Notes under the pieces: model-generated
Told to the model about the DNA's origin: nothing
The model's input: only the letters and a program-made list of their open reading frames with translations
Databases searched by the model: none
Assembly (NCBI GenBank): GCA_021018995.1
Contig: CM037595.1
Location: 78,059,159 to 78,123,158, forward strand
DNA length: 64,000 bases
Direction of reading: 5' to 3'
From: Chloranthus sessilifolius
Taxonomy: Eukaryota > Streptophyta > Magnoliopsida > Chloranthales > Chloranthaceae
Position numbers and translations under genes: made by a program
Shown: positions 44,929-54,352 of the stretch, piece by piece
Layout of the letters: every line of letters begins with the position of its first letter
How positions within the stretch are numbered: the stretch's first letter is position 1

Positions 44929-46086
44929 CTTTTAAACAGAATCAAGGCTTGACATACCAAGCCGTACAAAACCTCTCCAAAAATCCCACAGAGTGGCACA
45001 ACGGAGTCCACTAGAAGAAGTCCTCGGGAGGTGGCCCCAACTGTCACCCGGCGAAGGTCCGACTCACGGGATCGCGTCTCCCAAGCCTGACCGTATAGTC
45101 TATAGGGTGAGCTACATCCTAGCTCAATAGGGAACGAACACGCTTGAACATATAAATTATGACTCACATATATTCCATGATATGCTATGCATGATGTGTC
45201 TATGCGCTTGTTAATGAAAATGTTAAAAAGCATTTCGTTTCTTTTGATTACTTATATTTTCATTTACTCATGAATGATCTTTGAAAAGGCCTAAAGCAAA
45301 ACTTAAACTTTCAACTTAAGTAATCCCGAGCAATATAGCATCGAGCCCGATGAGATACCCATCATCGTCATCTATATAGCGGTTTAACCGTATTCACAGG
45401 AATACCAATAGTACCAAGCCCCTTTCCCGGGATTGGTGGCGGGGTTTCACTTGTCTCAATCAACACCACAGGGTGTGCTTACTATGTCTGGATAAGCCTC
45501 CGCCTGGCCTCATTTAGCCGCCCGATCGGTCACGGATATCCTGCCTGTGTCGTGGATATCCCGCCACGGTGGGGTACCCTATCAAACCTCAAATAACAAA
45601 AATATCGATGCCTTACATATAGTTATTCACCGTGTAATTGTGCTATCTTATATCAGTTAGGCCCTATCAAACATGATTCAATCCTTGGATACATCCCTGG
45701 GATGTATCCATTTACTTGCATCACACCTGATGCTCTTATCTCTTTACTTCTTCATCCCCTGGGGATGGCTCATTTGTTTACTCTTATGAATGTCACACAC
45801 GCACACTTTTCACAATTCTTTAAGCAGTAAAATATTTTAATTGAACTCTATATCACTACATACATGCTCTTGTAAAATAAAGTACATGTTCAAGGTGTTC
45901 CCTACCTCAAGTCTTCATTTGATCAATGCATCAAGGTCCCACGTGGCTCCTTGTGTACGAGTCCACACGTACCACCTATGGTACCACATAACAGGTGAAA
46001 CACATCACAAGGGATGCAATAAAGAAGGTATAAGATCCTCCAAGAATCTTAAAGTCAAACCCAAAAGTCAACATAATTTATGTCAG

Positions 46087-46612
46087 TCGATTAATCGAAC
46101 TCCAAAATCGATTAATCGAATCTGATTCGATTAATCGATTTCCAAAATTGATTAATCGAAGGTCAATATCGATTAATCGAAGCTATTTCGATTAATCGAA
46201 ATTCTCCTTTTCGCAAAGTCCATTCTCAGTTCGAACAGTCGAGTTTTCATTCGATTAATCGAATTCAATTTCGATTAATCGAAATTCTTCTTTTCGCAAA
46301 GTAATTTCACTGTTTGAACAGTCGAGTTTCACAAGTTGATTAATCGATTCCAAATCGATTAATCGAAAACTAAAATCGATTAATCGAAATCCCATTTCGA
46401 TTAGTCAATTTTTCCTTAAGTCATTTCCTCCAACCCCACAGGGTCCTTTGGAGTTCTCGATCGATTAATCGATCCCAAATCGATTAATCGAAATCCAAAA
46501 TCGATTAATCGAAATTAAGTTCGATTAATCGAAATCGGGTCCTCTCGACTTTTCAACTACGGCCAATTTCGATTAATGAAACCTAATTTCATTAATCGAA
46601 TTCTCGATTAAT
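46087..46612. repeat. TCGATTAATCGA palindrome array, 5' LTR of D
   Basis: Same array as at 35909-36430. The first ~340 bp are nearly identical between the LTRs, while the distal part (46440-46612) differs by many small indels and lacks some copies. Confidence 0.92.
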
Positions 46613-47162
46613 CTTCTTCCACACTTTTCTTCTATTTTCTAAGCCATTATCCTAAGATTTAAACTATTTTCAACTACCATTTAGCCTCTATAATCTATGC
46701 ATTTGATTTATAAAATTTTACCTTGAATCAATCTCAAATTGATTTCAAATCTAGGGTTGGAAGGCTAGGGTTCCAGCTTTAGCTTTTCAATGATCCCTAT
46801 GCTGAATCGGCCTCTTTAATACTTGAATCCTTCCTTCCTCAACTAGCCTTTACTCCTTGCATTAATCACTCTTTTTACTCTCTCTCTCTCTCTTCTTTAC
46901 TCTCCTTCAACAACCCAAAATACCCATCTAGGGTTATTAAACCCTTTTATCCCTCTCTTAGTTTGTGTGTTGAGCACATGCACCTCAATAGGTATATGCG
47001 ACTTCATATTTACAACACACACCACGCAGTCACTCAAGCTATCACATCTCGTCCGTTCATCACATCCTATGCTAACTCTTGATCTCCTGATTGGTCAAAC
47101 TTGTGACCAATTGGTCACGGATCCCGAGGTCATAGTTTTGCGTGATTTTACGGGCTATTACA

Positions 47163-49026
47163 CTGTATTTGTCAAAAGTCGGCATTATAAATTTGGGAGG
47201 CAAAGGGACCTCAACAAATAAGCATAAATCTGTGAAGTCCGTAGCGTAGATTTCGGCACCACCCATTTTCATCAACTGCTTTTGTATCTTGTCCAACTAT
47301 TCTTTCAGCTACTCTGACTCCTTAGATATGGGGACTGCTTTCTTGGCAGTTGGTTGGATTTCACTTTGTCCTACTAGGGGGTGAGAAATGATTGGGAGAG
47401 GGTTAAGGCTGGTCAATGTCCCAGCATAGGCTCCATTGTTCCTAATCTCATCCCCTTCATACTGTTGCTCGACATAGTGTGTAGTAAGGGTGGGATTCTC
47501 ATGCTGGTGTTGCATGGACTGGGTGGGAATGACATGAGTAGGGGTTGGGTGAGCCTATTGGAGATGAGAGAATATTTGTTGGGTGATGGGATGAGTGGAA
47601 GTTAGATTTTGGAGCGGGGCCTGATGAGGCCATTGAGCATGGGGGAAGGTTTGAAGTTGACTTTAGGATGTAGGGCTATGGATAAACTAGGGTTGATGTA
47701 AGGCATGGGTTTGAGCTGGGACTTCACAGATTTATGAAAATGGGTGAAATTTTGGAGGAATTATAAAGGGTATGGGTGTGAGGCACCAAGGTTTTGTTGG
47801 GCTTGGTTTTGGGCCATGAAACCTTGGGAGGGTTGGGCCGTAAAGCCTTGGTCATTATAAGTTTGGGTCATGGGCCATTGATGGGTTTGGGCCATGGGCC
47901 CTTGATGAGTCTTGAACATGGGCCCTTGATGGGTCTGGCCCATGGGCCTTGATGGTGTATGGCCCAATGAGCCTTAATGGGTTTGAGCCATGGACCCCTG
48001 ATGGGTCTAGCCCAATGGACCTTGATGGGTGTAGGTCATGGGCCCTTGATGGGTCTAGGCCATGGGCCCTTGATAGGTATGGGTTGTGGGGCTTTGGGCC
48101 ATGGGGCCTTGGGACATGTAGGAAATGGGGGTTTGGATAGTGTGGATGATGGGAGGTTGATGGGGGTCATGGGGGAATGTGGCATGGAGGCTTGCTAGGG
48201 TATGAGATGGATCCATGGGGGTGTGGTGTGAAAAAGAGGGGATGTGTTGAGAGACCTTCCATCATTTGTTATAGGTTTGGAACATCTCCTCCATCATTGC
48301 CATGGAAGGGGATTCGGATGGAGATGGGATATTTGATGGTTGGAGGGGTATGGATGGGGTATGGGAATAGGAAAGATTGGGCATGGCCCCGGCAAAATTG
48401 GGCATGGCTCGGGTGAGGGGTGGGATATATGGTGGATTAGGAAAATGAGGTGGGGCATCGGTGGATGGATTTGGTATGTATGGGGGAGATGTATGGGGCA
48501 TGGAAGTGGAAGATGGGAAAGGAAAATTGGCCATAGCTTGGGTAAATGGAGGGATGTGTGGGGGATTAGATGCGGTATGGATGGATGTGGGTGGATCGGG
48601 TTGGGAGGATGAGAAATAAGGCATGTTGGTCAAGGTAGAGGATGAGTCTTGAATGGGTGTGGAAGGGAGGTGAGATGGGTTGGAGATGGCCATGGGTGAA
48701 GACATGGTTTGGGAAAATGATGGGAAATTTGAATTTTGGGTATTTTGGGAAATGTTGGAAGGGAAAATAGGGGCACCGAATGGGCTGGTTATGGTGGGGT
48801 TTGCATGGGTGAGGGGGGTGGAATTGAAAGCCTCTTCGATGTGGGAATGGGTTGGAGAATATGGCGGGGATGAGTCGGGATCGACATAAGCCGAGTCCAC
48901 GGTCCACGACATGTCTCGGTATGAGGTTGGATACGGGCGCCTTGGATGGGGCCCGTAAAGCTTCCTCCTTCTTCCCCAATAGGCCGACGGAGGGTACGTT
49001 GATGCCGTTGTGCCAGCACCAATCAA
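47163..49026 (-). pseudogene. Element B gag, N-terminal half (right of element D)
   Basis: Read on - from about 49026. A Pro/Ser-rich N-terminal part contains an internal repeat of the type PPYIPPLTRAMPNF (48262-49026). It is followed by a Gln/Gly/Met repeat region (47761-48110), then MQHQHENPTLTTHYVEQQYE (47309-47515). The Tat gag core entry is FTDLCLFVEVPLPPKFIMPT (near 47180-47240), then FDKY, where the frame is cut by element D. It continues at 34440. No ATG is evident at the start. Stops near 48262 and 47300 show it is dead. Confidence 0.8.
47860..48095. repeat. ~30-bp coding minisatellite in element B gag
   Basis: About eight units of ~30 bp containing GGGCCCTTGATGGGTCTGGC on +, which on - encodes a ten-residue repeat of the type MAQTHQGPMF. 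The later units have drifted and change frame. Confidence 0.82.
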
Positions 49027-49991
49027 GACTCTATTTTTAATTTAATTTTTTTTTAGATTTTTATAAGTGAAAAAGGAAATGAGGGTTCCGAGGCCTTTTG
49101 AATTCCCTTCTCGAGTGGCTCTCACACCCTAAATAGGTTTTGCGGCAACGGTTCCGACGCGCTTCGGAAGAATCAAAGGGAAATCCCTTGATCTATTGAA
49201 GGCACGGAAACTAATGCAAACAACCCGATCCCTCAAAATGTATCAAAAATAAGTTGCCTTCTTTTGACTGGTGAGGACGTATTGGGTGTCGAAAATAGCA
49301 GAGCCTAAACAGAGGCACTAAACACACTGATCGGGGAGTTCGGGATGTGAAATAGGCTTCTGATTCGGACTGAGCTGCTCAGGACCACACTAGCACAACT
49401 AATAGTGGCGTCAAAGCAAAAAAATCCATATTTAAAGCTAGCGTAACTAATAGTTGTGCTAGTGTACTGTTGGGACTTTTTGCATTGGCGCAACTATTAC
49501 TTGCGCCAGAGCAAAAGGGTTCTCCAGTTTGCTTGGCAGCAGCAGGATGAGTTCGAAATGGGTCTCCAAAATGGTTTTTGGTGGAAGCTAGGCTTCCGGG
49601 GACCGACTATTTATGTGATCAGCTCTCTTTCTCACCGAAACTAAGGGTTTAAGGCCGAATTAGATTCACTACCGCTCACTTTTTTCCCAAGTTTTAAGCT
49701 TGGAATGAGAAGGTTACCCACCCGATATGCCTCAAGTGCAAGCACTTTTCTTAGGTATTAGGTAAGCTGGAACTTTTTCGAATTATCACCACTAGGGGCT
49801 ACCGCCGTACTAAGACCCGGGTGGTTGTATGTGTGCCTAAATAACCTAACCTTTTAAAAATCTATCCCATAAAAATTAATTTAGATCCCCCTTATTGGTT
49901 CAATTTTATTTTTCACTTTTAAAAAAAATTTCTTAAGTTCAAAAATCGGGGGTGATGATCCCGTGCCGCCTCTACGGGCCGGTGTTCACTG
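49027..49991 (-). other. Element B leader upstream of gag
   Basis: Non-coding sequence between the gag start and the chimeric junction. It holds three palindromes (49390-49509). The segment at 49940-49985 (GATGATCCCGTGCCGCC) loosely resembles the U5 end of the B LTR, so the original 5' LTR probably ended near here and was lost. Confidence 0.5.
49390..49509. repeat. Element B palindromes in the gag leader
   Basis: Three copies, at 49390-49412, 49437-49462 and 49485-49509, about 46-48 bp apart, each centred on GCA/GTAACTA(T/A)TAGTTG or a variant. Confidence 0.85.
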
Positions 49992-50292
49992 TTGGTGCTT
50001 TCCATTCTGTAACTGCTTCGATCTTAGAATGATCGATGGTCACTCCTTCTGCTGATACCACGTATCTAATAAAGGTCACTTGTTTAAGCCAAAACTCACA
50101 CTTACTGAGTTTAGTATACAACTAGTGATCTCAGAGTGTCTGAAGTGCTAGATGCAAGTGTTCCTCATGCTCTTCCTCTGATCGTGAGTAGATGAGGATG
50201 TCATTTACGAATACGATGATGAATTAATCAAGATATTACCTAAACACCTGATTCATCAGGTTCATGAATACTGCTGGGGCATTTATTAGTCC
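49992..50292 (-). pseudogene. Duplicated fragment of element A reverse transcriptase
   Basis: Aligns with the element A sequence at 16452-16752, including SKCEFWLK-region codons and GLINAPAVFMNLMNQVF at its right end. It carries the same D-to-N change in the catalytic box (FVND here, FIND at 16680). It ends exactly at the B LTR (50293), as the left copy does at 16753. It lies on the inner side of the right LTR, where a primer-binding site should be. Confidence 0.87.
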
Positions 50293-50935
50293 TGTACAAT
50301 CGTGAGAATCGAGACGATCCCGTCGCGATAATGCGCTCACAAACGAAAAATATAGAGTCGCCACCCGAAGCTTTTGGTGTCTCGAGAAACCTAGATTATT
50401 TTTATAAGCACCAAAGTACCACAAATATGACTCTGAGTTCGGTCTACGCCAAAGGCTCTTGGGTAGGGGCTTCGTTTATCAATTGGGAAGGTGTTAGGCA
50501 CCCAATCAATCCGCTTAACACGGTCTCTACTTTTGGCCAAAATAAAAATAATAAAAAAGAAAAGAAAAAAGCTTCCTCTTACCCAAATGGGTCTTAAAAT
50601 CTTATTTGTGCCCCTCCGTTTCTATCGAAAATTCAGCGGCATAACGACACAAATGGGAGGATAGAGGAAAAATCGAGAAGGTAGAGGAATAGAGGGGAGA
50701 GCCGGAACTTTCAAGCCCTTATTGCACCGTGGTGGAGCCTTGTGTTGGCTTGCTTCGGTGAGCTTTTGAAGGCTTGTATGGTATGGAATGAGGTTCTAAC
50801 TCCTAAGGCTTGATAGCTAAGAGGTAGAGAGGGAAGGCTAGGGGGTAACACACACCTAACCTAGAGCTTTTTAGTGAAATACTAAGGTCTAAAGAGGTTT
50901 TTAGAGTTATGGAATTTGTATGGGAATGGTGCACT

Positions 50936-50972
<37 letters not shown>

Positions 50973-51936
50973 GATTCCTTAATCTCTTAATTGCAAATTT
51001 TTTCAAGTCATTTACAAGGAGGGGTGCCTCTCTATTTATAGGAAAAAGAGAGGTTAGGAGGGTACTTAAAGGCTAATTGGGTAGCAATTAGGTAATAGGC
51101 CATCGAAGGTTTCCTAGGGTTTTTGGAGCCTTAAAAAATATGAGAAGGTGCTCTAATGGTGGATGATTGGGTGAGGCTTTAAACCACTTAAGGGGTTATA
51201 CATAGGTAGTAAATGGGTGCAACAGAACTAGCAAAACACACCTCAAAGATCAAGATGGTCAACAACTCAAACCCTAATCTCAATTTTCGAGGAAAAAATA
51301 TACAATTACTGTTTATATGTCTGGCGCAACTATTAGTTGCGCCAAACATATGCACAATAAAACAGTGCTTAAACAGTGCATGGGAGGTTGGGGACCCACC
51401 TATAGCTGGCGCAACTATTAGTTGCACAAAGTTCACCTATAGCTAGCGCAACTATTAGTTGTGTCAAGCCATTTCTGGGGAGAAACGGCTTGGCGCAACT
51501 ATTAGTTGCACCAAATCCCTAATGGGGGGTAGATGAAATTACCATTCTGTCCTTTGGGTTCGGGATGTGATATCTTTTTGTACACAGTTTCGATTGGGGT
51601 GATTCTTAGCTTGTTGGAAAGCTAAAGACTTCTACTTTTCAATGGTATGAGATTCAATATTAGTAGAAGGTCACAGCTAGTCTCGGTGCACCACTCTTCA
51701 TCTATTGCTCGGGAAAGCTAGGTTTAGGTCCGGGATGGGTTCTAAGGGTTCGAGATTAGTTTTTAAGGGTTCGAAAAGGTTCTTAAGGGTTCTAGGGTGA
51801 TTCCTAAGGGTTTGGGATGACTCCTAAGGTCTTGAAACGGTTCCTAAGAATTCCATACATGCCATCAAAAGCTCGGAGACGCGCCTCTCTCAAAATGTGT
51901 TTTGATCGGGCCTTGGGCCAAATTTGGGTGTCTACA
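50293..51936 (-). repeat. Right-hand LTR of retrotransposon B
   Basis: 1,644 bp, aligning with 16753-18333. It is flanked on both sides by element A sequence (AGTCC on the inside, AGTTT on the outside), like a solo LTR. It contains four palindromes (51321-51513) and an expanded (GA)n at 50938-50969. Confidence 0.87.
51321..51513. repeat. Element B palindromes in the right LTR
   Basis: Copies at 51321-51345 (GGCGCAACTATTAGTTGCGC core, perfect), 51406-51429, 51443-51467 and 51490-51513. The left LTR has two intact copies, so copy number differs between the LTRs. Confidence 0.87.
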
Positions 51937-51941
51937 AGTTT

Positions 51942-53294
51942 GAATGGCATGACTATGAATTCATAAAACTCATTCTTGCAAGAGAAAGCCATTTTTGGAA
52001 TATCTTCTTCTCCCACTTTCAATTGGTGATAACTCGATCTAAGATCAATCTTAGAAAAGCACTTGACACCTTGGAGTTGATCAAACAAATCATCGATATA
52101 TGGAAGGGGGTATCGATTTTGGATGGTTACACTATTCAATTGGCGGTAATTGATGCATAGCATCATCGATCCATCTTTCTTCTTTACGAAGAGCACTGGG
52201 GCTCTCCATGGTGACTGACTGCGTCTGATGAATTTCTTATCTGATAGTTCCTTGAGTTGTATTTCTAATTCTTTTAATTCCGTAGGAGCCATCCGGTATG
52301 GGGCCTTGGCAATTGATGTGATCCTTGAGATCAAATTGATTTTAAACTTGATTTCTCGGTCGGGTGGTACACCGGGTAAGTCTTCAAGAAATACATCGAC
52401 AAAATCTCTAACGACTAGAATCTTTGTAGGAACGACTGTCTTGTCTTACTCCTCGTCCAATGTCACCAATAAAGGTGCTCCCTTTCTTTTAATTCTCCAA
52501 AATCTGAATGGAGGTTCTCTGAGTGGTTGGAAGGTGACCACTTTAGAGAAGAAGTCGACCGTGGCATGATATGTGACTAGCCAATCCATACCCAAAATGA
52601 TGTCGAAATCCTGAAATTCCAACACGATGAGATCTATCGGAAGATCATGGCCTTTAATATTGATTACCGTGTCTCGACAGATTAAGGTAGCCATCATGGT
52701 GTTCTCGAACGGTGTCGAGATAGTCAATCTCTTGTCTAAGGTTACGGGATCAGCTTGAATTTCTGATATAAACCCTGGACTAATGAATGAGTGTGTAGAC
52801 CCTAAGTCTATAAGAATGGGAGCTAAGTGTTTTATGTTACACTTATGCTGATAAATGGAGAAGTTGCCTTTTAGTATAAGGTGTGTCAAAATGTTTTCGA
52901 GTATAACAGCAAGGTTTAAAGCTTTATCGAATTCATACGAGGATTTCACAAAATAACAGTTTATGATAACAAACTTTGAAATATATAATAAGAAAGATAA
53001 CTTGATTCGAAGTAGTAAAGTTAGCTTAAATAACTTCATTTCTAGCCATAGTGCCCTGCTGTGACATTGCAAATACGCGGCCTTGACTCGTAGGCTTCGC
53101 TTGAGTACTGTATTGAGAGCCTGATATTGGAGCTCTCTCGGGGCAGTCCTTAACCATGTATCCCTCTTTTCCACATCGAAAATATTTACCGGTACCTTGC
53201 ATGCATACTCTAGGCCTGTGTCTCCTAGCACATCTTGTGCAAGGTTCGTAGGGTGTGAACTCTCATTGTGGCTGACATGGCTGTGGAACGACAT
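51942..53294 (-). pseudogene. Element A protease and RT N-terminal half
   Basis: Read on - . The frame 53294-52446 begins with remnants of the gag zinc knuckle in other frames. It then encodes the protease (PILIDLGSTHSFISPG, with DLGS at the active site, and FDIILGMDWLVTYHA near 52580). The frame 52334-51942 is the RT N-terminal half: [67 protein letters not shown] and YEFIVMPF, where element B interrupts it. The continuation is at 16752. Confidence 0.87.
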
Positions 53295-54262
53295 TTCATC
53301 CTAGGAAGATGGAAATCACTTGTGTCTGTGGTGTTGCACTGTGGCCTTTTATTTTCGTATGGAGCCTGAGAAAATGGTGTTTTCTGAGCGAAAGTTGGGA
53401 TTAGTCTCTATGGGACAAAAGAGCCCCTTTGAATAGCTTTGCCCTTTTGAACCTCCAATCAGGCATTCCTTCTGTTAAGCATTTCGCCTGATTCTCTTTC
53501 CTAGATCTATGCACGATCTACAAGTTCTCCATATGATTCGATCTTCATCATGGCCAATTTCTCTCGAAAGAATGCTTGCAAGCCATTCTAAAATGTGAAG
53601 ATTTTATCACCTTCATCCGCGATCAGATTCTCAACAAATTTGGATAGCTGGTCAAACTTGGCCTCATACTCGGCCACAGTCATGTTCCCTTACCGTAGGT
53701 CTATGAATTCTTTCTTCTTATGAGCCCTGGTGGCTGCTGAGAAGTACTTTTTGAAGTAGACTTCTCTGAACTACTGCCAAGTCCACTATTCTTCATTGTT
53801 TCGATCTGTACCTCTCTTGGATGCTTTCTACCTGTTCTCTGCTTCCTGGTCCAGATAGAACATTGCCCACTTCACTTTTTCGTCTTCTACAGGCGAAGAT
53901 ATCTTGAAGAATTTTTTGATTGTACTTACCCAATCTTCAGCAGCAACTGGGTCAAGCTGACCATGGAAATAGGGAGGTCGAGCTCTGCTAAATATTTGAA
54001 ATCCGATCGAGGTGTATGGTAGGTTCTTGCGTTGAGGTGTAGGCTGGCATTGATTATCCAGCTCTTGAACAGCTTCTCTTTGCACCTCCATTTAGTACAG
54101 TAGTTGAGTCCTTTCTTGTTGGTGCTATTAGGTCAGCAGAGTCAGCTGAGTCATTTGCTGACTCTCACGTAATAAGCGCATCGCTTCAGATTCTTGAGGG
54201 CCTTCATGTGATGAGGCCTCATTCACCTAAGAGTTATTTGTTTCCCTACGTCATGGAGCCAT
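53080..54262 (-). pseudogene. Element A gag
   Basis: A probable start ATG at 54262 (MAP, then an in-frame stop at codon 4 in a CGA-to-TGA-like position). The open segment 54091-53828 has the gag motif ARPPYFHGQLDPVAAEDWVS. The end has a degraded CCHC knuckle, YFRCGKEGYMVKDCPE (near 53125-53170), whose first Cys has become Tyr. Many stops lie between. Confidence 0.8.
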
Positions 54263-54335
54263 CAATTCCTGATTTCACAAAATGTCGTATGTTAGTGCTA
54301 TCGTACGACTTAGTCCCTAAAGGAAGTAAGGCCTA

Positions 54336-54348
54336 GGCTCTGATACCA
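54336..54348 (-). promoter_or_regulatory. Primer-binding site of element A
   Basis: On - , TGGTATCAGAGCC lies 4 bp inside the 5' LTR. It is a perfect 12-nt match to the usual initiator-Met tRNA primer sequence of plant LTR elements. Confidence 0.87.
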
Positions 54349-54352
54349 TCTC

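Larger units (their letters stand above)
34441..47162 (-). mobile_element. Retrotransposon D: Tekay-like chromovirus with an extra ORF
   Basis: The LTRs are 34441-37012 and 44680-47162, beginning TGTAATAGC on - , with the perfect target duplication CTGTA at 34436-34440 and 47163-47167. The primer-binding site TGGTATCAAAGC is at 44665-44676, and a polypurine tract precedes the 3' LTR (37013-37032). Coding order on - is gag, protease, RT, RNase H, integrase with chromodomain-like tail, and then an extra ORF (37513-38761). It is inserted in element B's gag. Long LTR stretches are nearly identical (for example 35401-35905 against 45591-46083), so it is the youngest member of the nest, although other LTR stretches differ by clustered small indels. 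Confidence 0.92.
44680..47162 (-). repeat. 5' LTR of retrotransposon D
   Basis: 2,483 bp, paired with 34441-37012. It is followed on + by the target duplication CTGTA (47163-47167). It shares the palindrome array and a TATA box on - at about 44916-44926, with the primer-binding site directly inside. Confidence 0.92.
16753..51936 (-). mobile_element. Retrotransposon B: Tat/Ogre-type giant Ty3/gypsy element
   Basis: LTRs at 16753-18333 and 50293-51936 begin on - with TGTAGA(C/T)ACCCAAATTTGG and end GATTGTACA. The flanks AGTCC (16748-16752) and AGTTT (51937-51941) look like a target duplication with two C-to-T changes. On - the coding order is gag, protease, RT/RNase H, archaeal-type second RNase H and integrase. 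The second RNase H (start HFDGVANAEGQGVG, end FADALATLAS) and the DNG protease box are marks of the Tat lineage. Excluding D, the element is about 22 kb, which is Ogre-sized. Two antisense extra ORFs lie between integrase and the 3' LTR. The right side is rearranged: a 301-bp piece of element A lies where the PBS should be (49992-50292). Confidence 0.85.

Noticed and set aside
47949..48612. Gly/Met/Trp-rich + strand frames opposite element B gag
   Set aside because: Products of the 30-bp repeats and the Pro-rich coding strand read in reverse. Not separate genes.
14288..54262. Endogenous pararetrovirus or other viral integration
   Set aside because: All RT-bearing regions have LTRs, primer-binding sites and integrase typical of Ty3/gypsy elements. 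No movement-protein or coat-protein pattern was seen.
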